A stretch of DNA of 64,000 bases from Novosphingobium sp. (GTDB taxonomy: Bacteria > Pseudomonadota > Alphaproteobacteria > Sphingomonadales > Sphingomonadaceae): contig NZ_JADZAT010000010.1 in assembly GCF_020852455.1 (NCBI RefSeq), positions 124,001-188,000 of the forward strand, read 5' to 3'. The notes below the pieces were generated by a model. That model saw nothing but the letters and a program-made list of their open reading frames with translations, made no database searches and was not told the origin of the DNA. This document shows positions 44,156 through 52,923 of the stretch, piece after piece. A program made the position numbers and the translations under genes. Within the stretch, counting starts at the first letter, position 1; the number at the start of each line of letters is the position of its first letter.

Positions 44156-44614
44156 ATGGCAGACACACCAAAGCCCCTGCACCTTGGCCAGACCAGCGCG
44201 CTTCCGGCATCGCCCGAGGCGGCAGTGCTGGACTATGTGCCCAACCCGCGCGCCGGTTCGCTGTACCTGGTGCGCTTCGCTGCACCTGAATTCACTTCAC
44301 TTTGCCCGGTCACCGGCCAGCCCGATTTCGCCCATCTGGTGATCGATTATGCCCCGGGCGAAACGATCGTCGAATCGAAAAGCCTCAAGCTGTTCCTCGG
44401 ATCGTTCCGCAACCATGCCGGTTTTCACGAGGACGTGACCGTGGGGATTGGTCAGCGGCTGTTCGCCGAAATGCAGCCGCGCTGGCTGCGGATCGGCGGC
44501 TACTGGTATCCGCGCGGCGGGATCCCGATCGACGTCTTCTGGCAAAGCGGCGCAGCGCCCGAAGGGCTGTGGGTGCCGGACCAGGGCGTGGCCAGCTATC
44601 GCGGGCGCGGCTAG
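44156..44614 (+). CDS. queF: QueF, 7-cyano-7-deazaguanine (preQ0) reductase
   Basis: A 152-residue single-domain (type I) QueF that reduces preQ0 to preQ1 with NADPH in queuosine synthesis. The nucleophile is Cys50 in [11 protein letters not shown] and the family motif [21 protein letters not shown] (here [10 protein letters not shown]) is clear. Starts at 44156 and 44144 are both possible, and neither has ideal Shine-Dalgarno spacing. No preQ1 riboswitch is seen in the leader. Confidence 0.95.
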   Translation: MADTPKPLHLGQTSALPASPEAAVLDYVPNPRAGSLYLVRFAAPEFTSLCPVTGQPDFAHLVIDYAPGETIVESKSLKLFLGSFRNHAGFHEDVTVGIGQRLFAEMQPRWLRIGGYWYPRGGIPIDVFWQSGAAPEGLWVPDQGVASYRGRG

Positions 44615-44632
44615 GTGTCATAACATTGTCAT
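44615..44632 (+). promoter_or_regulatory. PhoB box before the TonB-dependent receptor
   Basis: GTGTCATAACATTGTCAT: two TGTCAT words start exactly 11 bases apart, the period of PhoB half-sites (consensus CTGTCAT-N4-CTGTCAT). It begins at the queF stop, 139 bases before the receptor ATG. Confidence 0.6.
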
Positions 44633-44770
44633 AATTGGACGATTTCGCGACATTCGCGCAACAGGTCCGCAGGAAAATCGGAGCGAGACCGGCTCGGCAC
44701 TTGAGCCTTGCGTCGGCTTGACTAGCCCATCCGCCACCTTCTTCAATTCATCCCTTCTGACGGAGTTTTC

Positions 44771-47032
44771 ATGAAACTGTCCGCTATGCTTCGCTATTCC
44801 GCCGCCACTCTGTCGCTCGGTCTGGCCCTTTCGGCTGCCGCCCCCGCGCTGGCCCAGGAAGCCGCCGCAGACGATCAGGGGCTTGGCGAGATCATCGTCA
44901 CCGCCCAGCGCCGCGCTGAAAACCAGAAGGACGTGCCGATCTCGGTAGCGACGCTGAACGGCGAAACCCTCAAGGCTGTCAGCGGTGCCGGTGCGGATAT
45001 CCGTGCGCTGTCGGGCCGCGTGCCCAGCCTCAACATCGAAAGCTCGTTTGGGCGCACTTTCCCGCGCTTCTACATTCGCGGCCTGGGCAACACCGACTTT
45101 GACCTCAACGCCTCGCAGCCGGTCAGTCTGGTCTATGATGACGTCGTGCTGGAAAACCCGATCCTCAAGGGCTTTCCGGTGTTTGACCTCGACCGGGTTG
45201 AAGTGCTGCGCGGGCCGCAGGGCACGCTGTTCGGCCGCAATACTCCGGCCGGGATCGTCAAGTTCGACAGCGTGAAGCCTGACGCCAAGGGCAAGAACTA
45301 TGTCCGCGCCAGCTATGGCAGCTTCGGAACGGTAAACGCTGAAGCCGGTATCGGCGGCGAGCTTTCGGATGCCATCTCGGCGCGCGCCTCGGTGCTCTAC
45401 CAGCAGCGCAACAACTGGGTCGACAATATCGACATTCCGGGCGGCAACGATCTTGAAGGGTTCGACGATTTCGCTGCGCGCCTGCAGATCCAGGCCAAGG
45501 CTGGCGATGCGCTGACCCTGCGCCTGACCGGCCAGATCCGCAGCTTTGACGGTAACGCCCGCCTGTTCCGCGCCAATGCCTTTGCCACCGGCAGCAACAA
45601 GCTGATCGGCCTGACCGGCCCGGCCAGCGAGTTCGACCGCCGCAAGACCCGCGCCGATGGTCTCAACTTCCAGCACCTCAACAACTACAACCTGGGCTTC
45701 ACCGCCGAATACGATGCTGGCCCGGTGACGATCACCTCGGTGACCAGCCTGTGGAACGGCAACCTGGCCAGCCGCGGCGATATCGATGGCGGGTTCGGCA
45801 ACCAGTTCAACCTGCCGATGGGTCCTGGCTTCATCCCGTTCTCGGCCCAGTCGCAGGACGATGTGCCCAGCCTTGACCAGATCACCCAGGAACTGCGCAT
45901 CGCATCGAACAACAAGGGTGGACTCGGCTACCAGGTCGGCCTGTTCCTGTTCAACGAAAAGCTGGACATCACCAGCTATGACTTCGGTTCGCCGACTGAC
46001 ACCACCCCGGCGGCCATTGCCACCCAGCGTCAGGATAGCGACGCGGTGGGCGTGTTCGGTTCGGTCAACTACCAGTTCGACAACGGACTGAAGCTGCAGG
46101 CCGGCCTGCGCTACAACCATGACAAGCGCGCTATGGTTGCCGAACGCCCGGTCGATACCCGTCCTGCCTTCCTTAACTTTGGCGGCCCGGTCAGCCCGCA
46201 GACCGCCAATGTCAGCGGCGATGTCGTAACCTGGGATGTGGCGGCTACCATGCCGCTCAACCAGGACGTCAACCTGTTCGCGCGGATCGCCCGTGGCTAT
46301 CGCGCCCCGTCGATCCAGGGCCGCCTGGTCTTTGGCCGCACGCTGTCGGTGGCCGACAAGGAAACCACCATGAGCTATGAAGCCGGGCTCAAGTCGACGC
46401 TTGGCGGCGTGGCCCGCTTCAACCTGACCGGGTTCTATTACAGCACCGACAACATGCAGCTGACTGCGGTGGGTGGCGCTTCGAACTTCACCACCCTGAT
46501 CAACGCCAAGAAGGTTGATGGTTACGGCTTCGAAGCCGAATTCGAAGCCAAGCCGGTGCAGGGCCTGACGCTCACCGCCGGGCTGTCGTACAACCACAAC
46601 GAGATCAAGGATCCGAACCTCTACGTGGCGGGCTGCGGCGCGGCGTGCACCGTTACCAACACCCAGCGCACTGGCAGCCCGGGGATCTATTCGATCAACG
46701 GCAACCAGTTGCCGCAGAGCCCGCGCTGGATCGCCAACTGGACCGCTGGCTATGAAATGCCGGTTGGCGATGGCCACGTCTATCTGTTCACCGACTGGGC
46801 CTATCGTTCGAAGATCCAGTTCTTCCTCTATAACTCGGTCGAATTCAGCGACGACAAGATGCTCGAAGGCGGCCTGCGGATCGGATACCGCACCGATGCG
46901 TTCGATGTGGCCGTGTTCGGCCGCAACATCACCGATGATGTCTCGGCGGTGTCGGGGATCGACTTCAACAACCTCACGGCGATGGTCAACGAACCGCGCA
47001 TCTGGGGCTTTGAAGTGGGCATGAAGTTCTGA
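44771..47032 (+). CDS. TonB-dependent outer-membrane receptor
   Basis: A 753-residue receptor. A signal peptide (cleaved after AAPALAQ) is followed by a TonB box-like GEIIVTAQRRAEN and the plug domain (DVPISVATLNG, RFYIRGLGN, VEVLRGPQGTLFGRNTPAG). The rest is a beta-barrel ending in aromatic FEVGMKF, as needed for insertion by BAM. The type is the large sphingomonad group with varied substrates. A PhoB box upstream suggests expression under phosphate shortage, hence an organophosphate or metal ligand, but this is inference. CGGAG lies seven bases before the ATG. Confidence 0.95.
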   Translation: MKLSAMLRYSAATLSLGLALSAAAPALAQEAAADDQGLGEIIVTAQRRAENQKDVPISVATLNGETLKAVSGAGADIRALSGRVPSLNIESSFGRTFPRFYIRGLGNTDFDLNASQPVSLVYDDVVLENPILKGFPVFDLDRVEVLRGPQGTLFGRNTPAGIVKFDSVKPDAKGKNYVRASYGSFGTVNAEAGIGGELSDAISARASVLYQQRNNWVDNIDIPGGNDLEGFDDFAARLQIQAKAGDALTLRLTGQIRSFDGNARLFRANAFATGSNKLIGLTGPASEFDRRKTRADGLNFQHLNNYNLGFTAEYDAGPVTITSVTSLWNGNLASRGDIDGGFGNQFNLPMGPGFIPFSAQSQDDVPSLDQITQELRIASNNKGGLGYQVGLFLFNEKLDITSYDFGSPTDTTPAAIATQRQDSDAVGVFGSVNYQFDNGLKLQAGLRYNHDKRAMVAERPVDTRPAFLNFGGPVSPQTANVSGDVVTWDVAATMPLNQDVNLFARIARGYRAPSIQGRLVFGRTLSVADKETTMSYEAGLKSTLGGVARFNLTGFYYSTDNMQLTAVGGASNFTTLINAKKVDGYGFEAEFEAKPVQGLTLTAGLSYNHNEIKDPNLYVAGCGAACTVTNTQRTGSPGIYSINGNQLPQSPRWIANWTAGYEMPVGDGHVYLFTDWAYRSKIQFFLYNSVEFSDDKMLEGGLRIGYRTDAFDVAVFGRNITDDVSAVSGIDFNNLTAMVNEPRIWGFEVGMKF

Positions 47033-47058
47033 TCGCGCTGATCAAAGTCTGACAGACT

Positions 47059-47093
47059 AGGGGCCTCGCCGGAGCAATCCGGCGGGGCCTTTT
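47059..47093 (+). terminator. Strong intrinsic terminator after the receptor gene
   Basis: A 12-bp stem (GGCCTCGCCGGA with TCCGGCGGGGCC, one G-T) with a GCAA loop, followed by TTTT. The T-run touches the stop codon of the convergent kynU gene. Confidence 0.9.
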
Positions 47094-48190
47094 CAGATCA
47101 AGGCCAGCAGCGCCGCGACATCATCGGCATCATGATAGAGCGCGAAGCCGATCCGCAGCACATCGCCGCGCAGGTCAGTAACCGCGCCTTTGGCATCGAG
47201 CGCGGCGTGGAGCGCAGGCGCGGCTTCGCCCTGCCAGGCCAGGAAGCGCGCATTGGGGCCGCTCAGCAGCTTCATTTCCGGCAATGGCCCGGCTTCACAG
47301 AACTGATCCTTCAGCGCGTTGCAATGCGCTGAAATCGTTGCGGTATCGAGGCCCTCGGCCTTGAGCATCCGCTGCACCGCGTTGAAGCGGTAAAGGCCCG
47401 AGGCATCGAAGGTGCTGCCCAGAAACCGGCGCCCGTCGGGGGCATAGCCGACACCGCCTTGCTGGGCGGCAAGTTCATCGAATGAAGCATACCAGCCGGT
47501 TACTTCGGGGCGCGGGCCGAACCCGGGCGGGCAATGCAGGAAGCAGACCCCTTCGCCCGCCATCGCGTATTTGTAGCCGCCGGCGAGGTAAAAGACCTTG
47601 TCAGCCACGGCGGACAGGTCGGTCGGGGTGGCCATGAAGCCGTGATAGCCGTCGATCACCACCCATGGACCCTCGGGCCGGGCCAGCGCGGCGAGCCGCT
47701 CGATCCCTTCAAGCACCCGGCCTGAATTGAACTGCACCTGACTGGTGAAAATCAGGTCATAGGCGCCGCTTTCAGCCTGCTCCACCAGCTGCTCAAGCGG
47801 CACCGTGGTCAGCGCGATCCGCCCGCTTTCGGCCCAGCGCAGCGACTGGCGGCGGAACGAGTGAAACTCGCCATCGCTGGCCAGCACGCGCGGCTGGGCC
47901 ATCGGCAGCGCGGAGATGATCCGCACCACGAAATCGTGCGTGTTGGGCGAAAAGGCGATTGTGGCGGGATCGGGCAGGCTGAGCTCGGCGGCGATGTGGC
48001 GCTGGGCCTCGGGGATGACTTCGCCGAACACCTTGTCCCACTTGTGATCGGCCAGCAGCGCAGCGTCGTTCCAGGCCTGCATCTGGCCATCATGGCTGGC
48101 GTCGGGCCACAGATGGTGGCTGTGCGCGGCAAAGTGCAGGCGGCCGGGGGCGGCTTCGAGCGCGCGCGAGAACAGCCGCTTGAAGCTCAC
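47093..48190 (-). CDS. kynU: Class V aminotransferase-fold PLP enzyme, probable kynureninase
   Basis: A 365-residue PLP enzyme. The PLP Lys is Lys207 in LAGGYKYAMAGEG, with VIDGYHGFMA before it (Asp and His positions). The N terminus has FAAHSHHLWPD. The sequence is shorter than classical kynureninase (about 400-420). The assignment rests on its overlap with kynA: its GTG at 48190 lies in the kynA stop. Kynureninase would split kynurenine to anthranilate and alanine. No kynB formamidase gene is adjacent. Confidence 0.75.
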   Translation of the reverse strand: MSFKRLFSRALEAAPGRLHFAAHSHHLWPDASHDGQMQAWNDAALLADHKWDKVFGEVIPEAQRHIAAELSLPDPATIAFSPNTHDFVVRIISALPMAQPRVLASDGEFHSFRRQSLRWAESGRIALTTVPLEQLVEQAESGAYDLIFTSQVQFNSGRVLEGIERLAALARPEGPWVVIDGYHGFMATPTDLSAVADKVFYLAGGYKYAMAGEGVCFLHCPPGFGPRPEVTGWYASFDELAAQQGGVGYAPDGRRFLGSTFDASGLYRFNAVQRMLKAEGLDTATISAHCNALKDQFCEAGPLPEMKLLSGPNARFLAWQGEAAPALHAALDAKGAVTDLRGDVLRIGFALYHDADDVAALLALI

Positions 48191-48984
48191 AGCGCGGTCC
48201 TCAGGCTCCACAGTTCGGGAAAGGCCCGCTTGCCCAGCGTCGATTGCAGGTAACCCACGCCCGAGGTGCCCCCGGTGCCCATTTTTCCGCCGATCACCCG
48301 CTCAACCGTCTGGACATGGCGATGCCGCCAGGCGGCCATCGCATCGTCGATATCGACCAGCTTTTCGGCCAGCTGGTACAGTTCCCAATAGCGTTCGGGC
48401 TGCTGGTAGACCGTCAGGAAGGCGGCCTCCACGCCCGCGCTGGGTTTATAAGGCTGCCTGACATCGCGCTCCAGCACTTCGGCAGGGATCGGCAGACCGG
48501 CGCGCGCCGCAGCGCGGATCGTCTCATCCCACATGCTGGGCGCATTGAGCGCCGCTTCCATCGCCGCGCGCGCGTGCGGACGATCGTTCTGGTAATCGAG
48601 AAAGCGCGGGTCCTTCAGCCCCAGCATGTATTCGATCGTGCGGAACTGATCGGACTGGAACCCGCTCGACGGGCCCAGAACGTCGCGAAAGCGGGTGTAG
48701 TCGCTGGGGGTCATGGTGGTCAGCACGTCCCAGCTCAGCGTCAGCACCGCCTGGATCCGGCTGACCCGGGCCAAGGCCTTGTAAGCATGGATCAGGGCAT
48801 CGGCCTGGACCTGGCTGACCGCCAGCTTCAGTTCGCGGATCGCCTGCTTGAGCCACAGCTCTTTCGACTGGTGGATCACGATGAACAGCATTTCGTCATC
48901 GCAGTCGGATCGCGGCTGCTGGCAGGCCAGCAGCTCGTCGAGCGCGAGATAACGGGCGTAGGTCATGGGGGCAGAATCGGTCAT
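48187..48984 (-). CDS. kynA: Tryptophan 2,3-dioxygenase
   Basis: A 265-residue haem dioxygenase that opens the tryptophan indole ring to N-formylkynurenine. FIVIHQSKELWLKQ (His38 binds substrate) and the C-terminal WRHRHVQTVERVIGGKMGTGGTSG with the haem His are diagnostic. It is the first gene of a two-gene operon with the class V PLP enzyme. It is transcribed away from the paralogue pair, from a 115-base shared region. Confidence 0.96.
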   Translation of the reverse strand: MTDSAPMTYARYLALDELLACQQPRSDCDDEMLFIVIHQSKELWLKQAIRELKLAVSQVQADALIHAYKALARVSRIQAVLTLSWDVLTTMTPSDYTRFRDVLGPSSGFQSDQFRTIEYMLGLKDPRFLDYQNDRPHARAAMEAALNAPSMWDETIRAAARAGLPIPAEVLERDVRQPYKPSAGVEAAFLTVYQQPERYWELYQLAEKLVDIDDAMAAWRHRHVQTVERVIGGKMGTGGTSGVGYLQSTLGKRAFPELWSLRTAL

Positions 48985-49011
48985 CCGCCCACCATGACCA
49001 AACTGGTTTCA

Positions 49012-49059
49012 TTTGCAAGCATCTCCCAAAAGTACTGGTAAAAACTCCGTCGTTGCAAA
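49012..49059. promoter_or_regulatory. Paired TTTGCAA / TTGCAAA words in the kynA divergent region
   Basis: TTTGCAA (49012-49018) and TTGCAAA (49053-49059) form an inverted pair 34 bases apart between kynA and the divergent gene at 49100. Kynurenine operons in other bacteria are controlled by the Lrp-family KynR, so an operator is possible. Confidence 0.3.
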
Positions 49060-49099
49060 GGACTTGATTGATGATACCTTGTAACCAGGAGGGCTTGCC

Positions 49100-49810
49100 A
49101 TGAAAGCACCGCACCTGTTTGCCGCAGCCATGCTGGCCTTGGCCGCTTCGACACTGACCGCGCAGGAAGTCGGCGCACCGTCGCTGGGTGAAGTGATGGT
49201 CACCTCGGGCCGGCAGAATGCCCGATTTGCCCAGCCAGACCGTCCGGTGATCGGGCTGCGCCGCCAGGCCGATGGCGCATTGATGACGATCACGATCAGC
49301 TCTGACACCCGCGACGAGGCAACCCGCAAGCAGGAAATCCATACCGTGCTGCTGGGCGCAATCGACCGGGCGGCTGCGGCGGGCTTCAAGCTGGTGTCTG
49401 GGCAATTCCAGCTCAGCGAGATAACCCGGGCCAATTACAAGGACCTGCAATTCTACCCCGCCGGACGGGTCGATACCAGCAAGGTCGAACTGCTGGTTCG
49501 CGCGCCGCTTGACGGGTCGGCCAGCGCGACCCAGGCCAAGCTTGCCGCGTTTGCCAAATCGCTCAAGGGTTCGGGCCGGGCGACGATTGACAACAACAGC
49601 TACATCATCCTGACGGTGATCAACCCGGACCAGTACCGCGAAGCGATCATCAAGCTGGTGGCCGAGGATGCGCGCCGCACCGCCGCGCTGTTCGGGCCGG
49701 AATTCTCGTTCAACATCAGCGGAATGGACGGGCAAGTCGCCTGGTCACAGGTCAGCCCGACCGAAGTGCTGCTCTATATCCCCTATCGTTACACCGTGAT
49801 CCCCAAATAG
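49100..49810 (+). CDS. Secreted protein of a tandem paralogue pair (copy 1)
   Basis: A 236-residue secreted protein of unknown function. A signal peptide is followed by GEVMVTSGRQNAR, which looks like the TonB-box end of TonB-dependent receptors. A conserved domain follows (RPVIGLRRQADG, SSDTRDEATRKQEIHTVLLGAIDRA, INPDQYREAIIKLVAED, then the end VSPTEVLLYIPYRY). The next gene shares all these parts at about one-third identity by eye. AGGAGGG precedes the ATG. Confidence 0.7.
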   Translation: MKAPHLFAAAMLALAASTLTAQEVGAPSLGEVMVTSGRQNARFAQPDRPVIGLRRQADGALMTITISSDTRDEATRKQEIHTVLLGAIDRAAAAGFKLVSGQFQLSEITRANYKDLQFYPAGRVDTSKVELLVRAPLDGSASATQAKLAAFAKSLKGSGRATIDNNSYIILTVINPDQYREAIIKLVAEDARRTAALFGPEFSFNISGMDGQVAWSQVSPTEVLLYIPYRYTVIPK

Positions 49811-49828
49811 GCGGGGCGGAGGCTGGCC

Positions 49829-50656
49829 ATGATCAAATTTGCACGCATTGCGGTTCTGGGTCTGGCCTTGGCTACCGGCCCGCTGCTGGCTCAGGACGAG
49901 GGCGGTGGGGGCGAGATGATCGTCGTCACCGGCCAGCGCATGTCAAACTCGCTTTCGCGTGTGCCGATCGCGGTTTCACCAATTGGCGGGGGCGCGGTCG
50001 CACTCGATCGCCGCCCGGTTGTGGGGCTGCGCCGTACGGCCGACAACGCGGTGCGCCATGTTGAAATCCGCTCGGACTCGCGCGAGGAAGACATGCGCCG
50101 TAGCGAGGTGCAGGCGATGCTGCTCGCAGCGCTTGACCGGGCCGAACGCGAAGGGGTGAGCCTGGTTACCGGAACTCTCGAGATCACGGTGGTGACCAAG
50201 GCGAACTGGAAGAACCTGTTCCCGGGGCTCGCCGGTACTGCCCCCAAGGTCGATGACGAAGACGAGGATGACGACGAGGACGAGGGCGGCCGGGTTGCCC
50301 CCGGCTTTGAAGACGATGGCAGCACCGCCACGCTGCGATTGATGGTGCGGACCAAACTGAGCGGGTCGATTGCCGATGCCCAGGGCAAGATCGGCAAGTT
50401 CGTCAAAAGTGTGCCGGCCACCGGCCGATCGGAAATGGTGATGACCGGCGCCATGGCGCTGACCATCATCAATCCCGAACAGTACCGCGACGAGATCTAC
50501 CGCCGCGTGGCCAAGGCCGCGCAGCATGCCGCCAGCTTCTATGGCGAAGGCTACGGCATCGAAATCGCCGGGCTCGACCGCGATATCGCCTGGGAGCAGG
50601 TCAGCAACACCGAGGTGTTCCTGTACATTCCCTATGGCTTCCTGGTGAAGAAGTAG
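49829..50656 (+). CDS. Secreted protein of a tandem paralogue pair (copy 2)
   Basis: A 275-residue paralogue of the preceding gene, 18 bases downstream with its own GGAGG. It has a signal peptide, GEMIVVTGQRMSN, RRPVVGLRRTADN, SDSREEDMRRSEVQAMLLAALDRA and the same end (VSNTEVFLYIPYGF). It differs by an inserted acidic run (DDEDEDDDEDEGG, about residues 141-155). A TonB-box-like start on proteins with no barrel is odd. SIMPL-type proteins are one possible relation, but I cannot confirm it. Confidence 0.7.
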   Translation: MIKFARIAVLGLALATGPLLAQDEGGGGEMIVVTGQRMSNSLSRVPIAVSPIGGGAVALDRRPVVGLRRTADNAVRHVEIRSDSREEDMRRSEVQAMLLAALDRAEREGVSLVTGTLEITVVTKANWKNLFPGLAGTAPKVDDEDEDDDEDEGGRVAPGFEDDGSTATLRLMVRTKLSGSIADAQGKIGKFVKSVPATGRSEMVMTGAMALTIINPEQYRDEIYRRVAKAAQHAASFYGEGYGIEIAGLDRDIAWEQVSNTEVFLYIPYGFLVKK

Positions 50657-50659
50657 GCC

Positions 50660-51814
50660 TTAGCGCGTCCCCAGCCCGCGGGCGATGATCCCGCGGAGGA
50701 TCTCGCGCGTGCCGCCACGCAGCGACCAGCTGGGCGCGTTGTGGACGATGTTGGCCATGACCCCGGCATAGGCGCGCTGGGTGCGCGGATCCGGTTCGGC
50801 ATCGACCAGCGTGCGCGCCACATCGGGCAGCACCTGTTCCCACACCGCGCCGACATCCTTGACGATCGCGGCCTGCAGGCCGGCATCCTGCTTGTTCTGC
50901 AGCATCGCCGCGACCGAGCGTGACAGGCGGCGCAGCACGGCCAATTGCGCGGTGACCCGGCCCAGCGTGATCGCGGCACTATCGTCCTCGCGGCCCTTCA
51001 GCACTTCGATCAGCTGGTACATCAGCTCGATCGAGGAGAGGAAGCGTTCGGGGCCCGAGCGTTCGAAGGCCAGCTCGCTCATCACCTGGTTCCAGCCGTC
51101 GCCTTCCTGGCCCAGCAGGTTGCTGGCCGGGACCGCCGCATCCTCGAAATGCATTTCGTTGAAGTGGTGCTGGCCGGCCAGATCGATGATCGGCTTGATC
51201 GTCAGGCCGGGGGTGTTCTTGAGGTCAACCAGCAGCTGGCTGGTGCCCATGTGGCGGTCGGCCGGGGTGCCGCTGGTCCGGCAGAACAGGATCACATAGT
51301 CCGCCTCGTGGGCAAAGCTGGTCCAGACCTTGGTGCCGGTAACCCGGTAGAGATCGCCATCGCGCACCGCCTTGGTGCGGGTCGCGGCGAGGTCTGAGCC
51401 CGAATCCGGCTCGCTCATCCCGATCCCGAAGGCCAGTTCGCCCTTGGCGATGCGCGGCAGGATGGTGTGCTGCTGCTCTTCGGTCCCGAACTTGATGATC
51501 GACGGGCCCGACTGGCGATCCGCGATCCAGTGGGCGCCAACCGGGGCGCCATAGGCCAGCGATTCCTCGACCACCACGTAGCGTTCATAGGCGGTGCGTT
51601 CGTGCCCGCCGAACTGCTTGGGCCAGGTCATGCCCAGATAGCCGGCCTGGCCCATCGCCAGCGAAAACTCGCGGCTGAAGCCGTACCAGTTGTCGCTGCG
51701 CTGGCGCGGCGTGCGGTGGCCCAGCTGCTTGTCGAGGAAGGCGCGGAACTCGGTCCGCAGCGCCAGCACTTCGGCGCTGTCCTGGGGTGGGGCGGGGAAG
51801 GGGATCGCACTCAT
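50660..51814 (-). CDS. Acyl-CoA dehydrogenase
   Basis: A 384-residue FAD enzyme with the standard three-domain layout. GIGMSEPDSGSDLAATRT and VTGTKVWTSFAHEADYVI are the two FAD/substrate signatures. The end holds WSLRGGTREILRGIIARGLG. The usual catalytic Glu position is occupied by a sequence typical of the FadE-type pairs in which two subunits associate. It overlaps the partner gene by four bases. Terpenoid, steroid or fatty acid substrates are possible. Confidence 0.88.
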   Translation of the reverse strand: MSAIPFPAPPQDSAEVLALRTEFRAFLDKQLGHRTPRQRSDNWYGFSREFSLAMGQAGYLGMTWPKQFGGHERTAYERYVVVEESLAYGAPVGAHWIADRQSGPSIIKFGTEEQQHTILPRIAKGELAFGIGMSEPDSGSDLAATRTKAVRDGDLYRVTGTKVWTSFAHEADYVILFCRTSGTPADRHMGTSQLLVDLKNTPGLTIKPIIDLAGQHHFNEMHFEDAAVPASNLLGQEGDGWNQVMSELAFERSGPERFLSSIELMYQLIEVLKGREDDSAAITLGRVTAQLAVLRRLSRSVAAMLQNKQDAGLQAAIVKDVGAVWEQVLPDVARTLVDAEPDPRTQRAYAGVMANIVHNAPSWSLRGGTREILRGIIARGLGTR

Positions 51815-52800
51815 AGGGAAGTCACCATCGGCCAGTATCCATCGCCGCCAGCGGCCAGCGCCGCGCGGCCGAGCAGCTTTGCCCACATCACCTGCCCGCC
51901 GAACTCGTCGCGCCAGGTCCACAGCGAGGTGGTGTAAAGGTGCAGGCGGTGTTCGCGGGTAAAGCCGATCGCACCGTGCATCTGCGTCGCGATCGCCGCA
52001 CCGTTGCCGGCCGCCTCGCGCGCCCGTAGCGATCCGGCGGCCACGCCGTTGAGGTCGCCGCGGGCCAGGGCTTCACCGGCCAGGTCTGCTGCCGCGGTGG
52101 CGCAGGCCAGCTCGCCTGCCAGCTTGGCCAGTTCGTGCTGGACCACCTGGTTCTTCTGCAACGGCTTGCCGAACTGCACGCGGGTAGCGGTATGCTCCAG
52201 CGTCAGGTCAAGGCAGGCCTCGAGCGCCCCGGCGATCTGGTAGGCGCGAACGGTCGCTCCGGCGGCGAGCGGGCAATAGGGCAGCGCGGCCTCGGCATCG
52301 ATCGTCCAGTCGATCGCCAGCGCCGGACGCGGGTGGAAGTTGAGCGCCGATCCGGCCTCCACCACGCTCCAGCCCGAACGCGGTACGCGGTAGAGGCAGT
52401 CGCCGACGGCCAGTGCCAGGCAGTCAAGCTGCTCACCCCATGCAATGCGCTCGATGGTACCCTTGAGTGACCCTTGAGTAACGCTGAGGTGATCGCCGCG
52501 GGCCAGTCCAGCCGGCCCTTCGGCCAGCGGCAGGCCGGCATTGGCCAGCAGCTGGTTGGCGGCCATGGTCTCGGCAACCGGCAGCGGCATCGCATGCCGG
52601 CCCAGCAGCCGCAGCGCCTCGCCCGCTTCGGCAAAGGACAGGCCGAACCCGCCCTGATCCTCGGTCAGCAGGGCCAGCGGCAGGCCCATTTCCTCAACCT
52701 CGGCCCACAATTCGGGCAGCCATTCGCCGCTCCGCGCCCGGCCTTGCGCGCCATCGTCAAGATGGCGATCGAGCAGGCGTTCGATCATTTCGGCAAGCAT
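51811..52800 (-). CDS. Acyl-CoA dehydrogenase-like partner subunit
   Basis: A 329-residue shorter acyl-CoA dehydrogenase family protein. N-terminal helices (ELWAEVEEMGLPLALLTEDQGGFGLS) and C-terminal FAD-domain elements (RVQFGKPLQKNQVVQHELA, ATQMHGAIGFTREHRLHLY) are clear, while the middle beta domain is reduced. Pairs of one full and one short subunit form alpha2beta2 enzymes in steroid and terpenoid degradation. It is the first gene of the pair, immediately after tRNA-Thr. Confidence 0.85.
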   Translation of the reverse strand: MLAEMIERLLDRHLDDGAQGRARSGEWLPELWAEVEEMGLPLALLTEDQGGFGLSFAEAGEALRLLGRHAMPLPVAETMAANQLLANAGLPLAEGPAGLARGDHLSVTQGSLKGTIERIAWGEQLDCLALAVGDCLYRVPRSGWSVVEAGSALNFHPRPALAIDWTIDAEAALPYCPLAAGATVRAYQIAGALEACLDLTLEHTATRVQFGKPLQKNQVVQHELAKLAGELACATAAADLAGEALARGDLNGVAAGSLRAREAAGNGAAIATQMHGAIGFTREHRLHLYTTSLWTWRDEFGGQVMWAKLLGRAALAAGGDGYWPMVTSL

Positions 52801-52822
52801 GCGCTCGCTCCCTGATTTGAAG

Positions 52823-52897
52823 TGGTGCCGGCTGAGGGATTTGAACCCCCGACCTTCGGTTTACAAAACCGCTGCACTACCACTGTGCTAAGCCGGC
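52823..52897 (-). tRNA. tRNA-Thr (anticodon TGT)
   Basis: A 75-base cloverleaf on the minus strand with an encoded CCA. The acceptor GCCGGCT pairs with AGCCGGC. The anticodon loop TTTGTAA gives TGT, reading ACA. The T-loop is TTCAAAT. The first anticodon-stem pair is a G-A mismatch. Confidence 0.93.
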
Positions 52898-52923
52898 CCA
52901 GATGTGCTGATCCGCCCTTAGCC

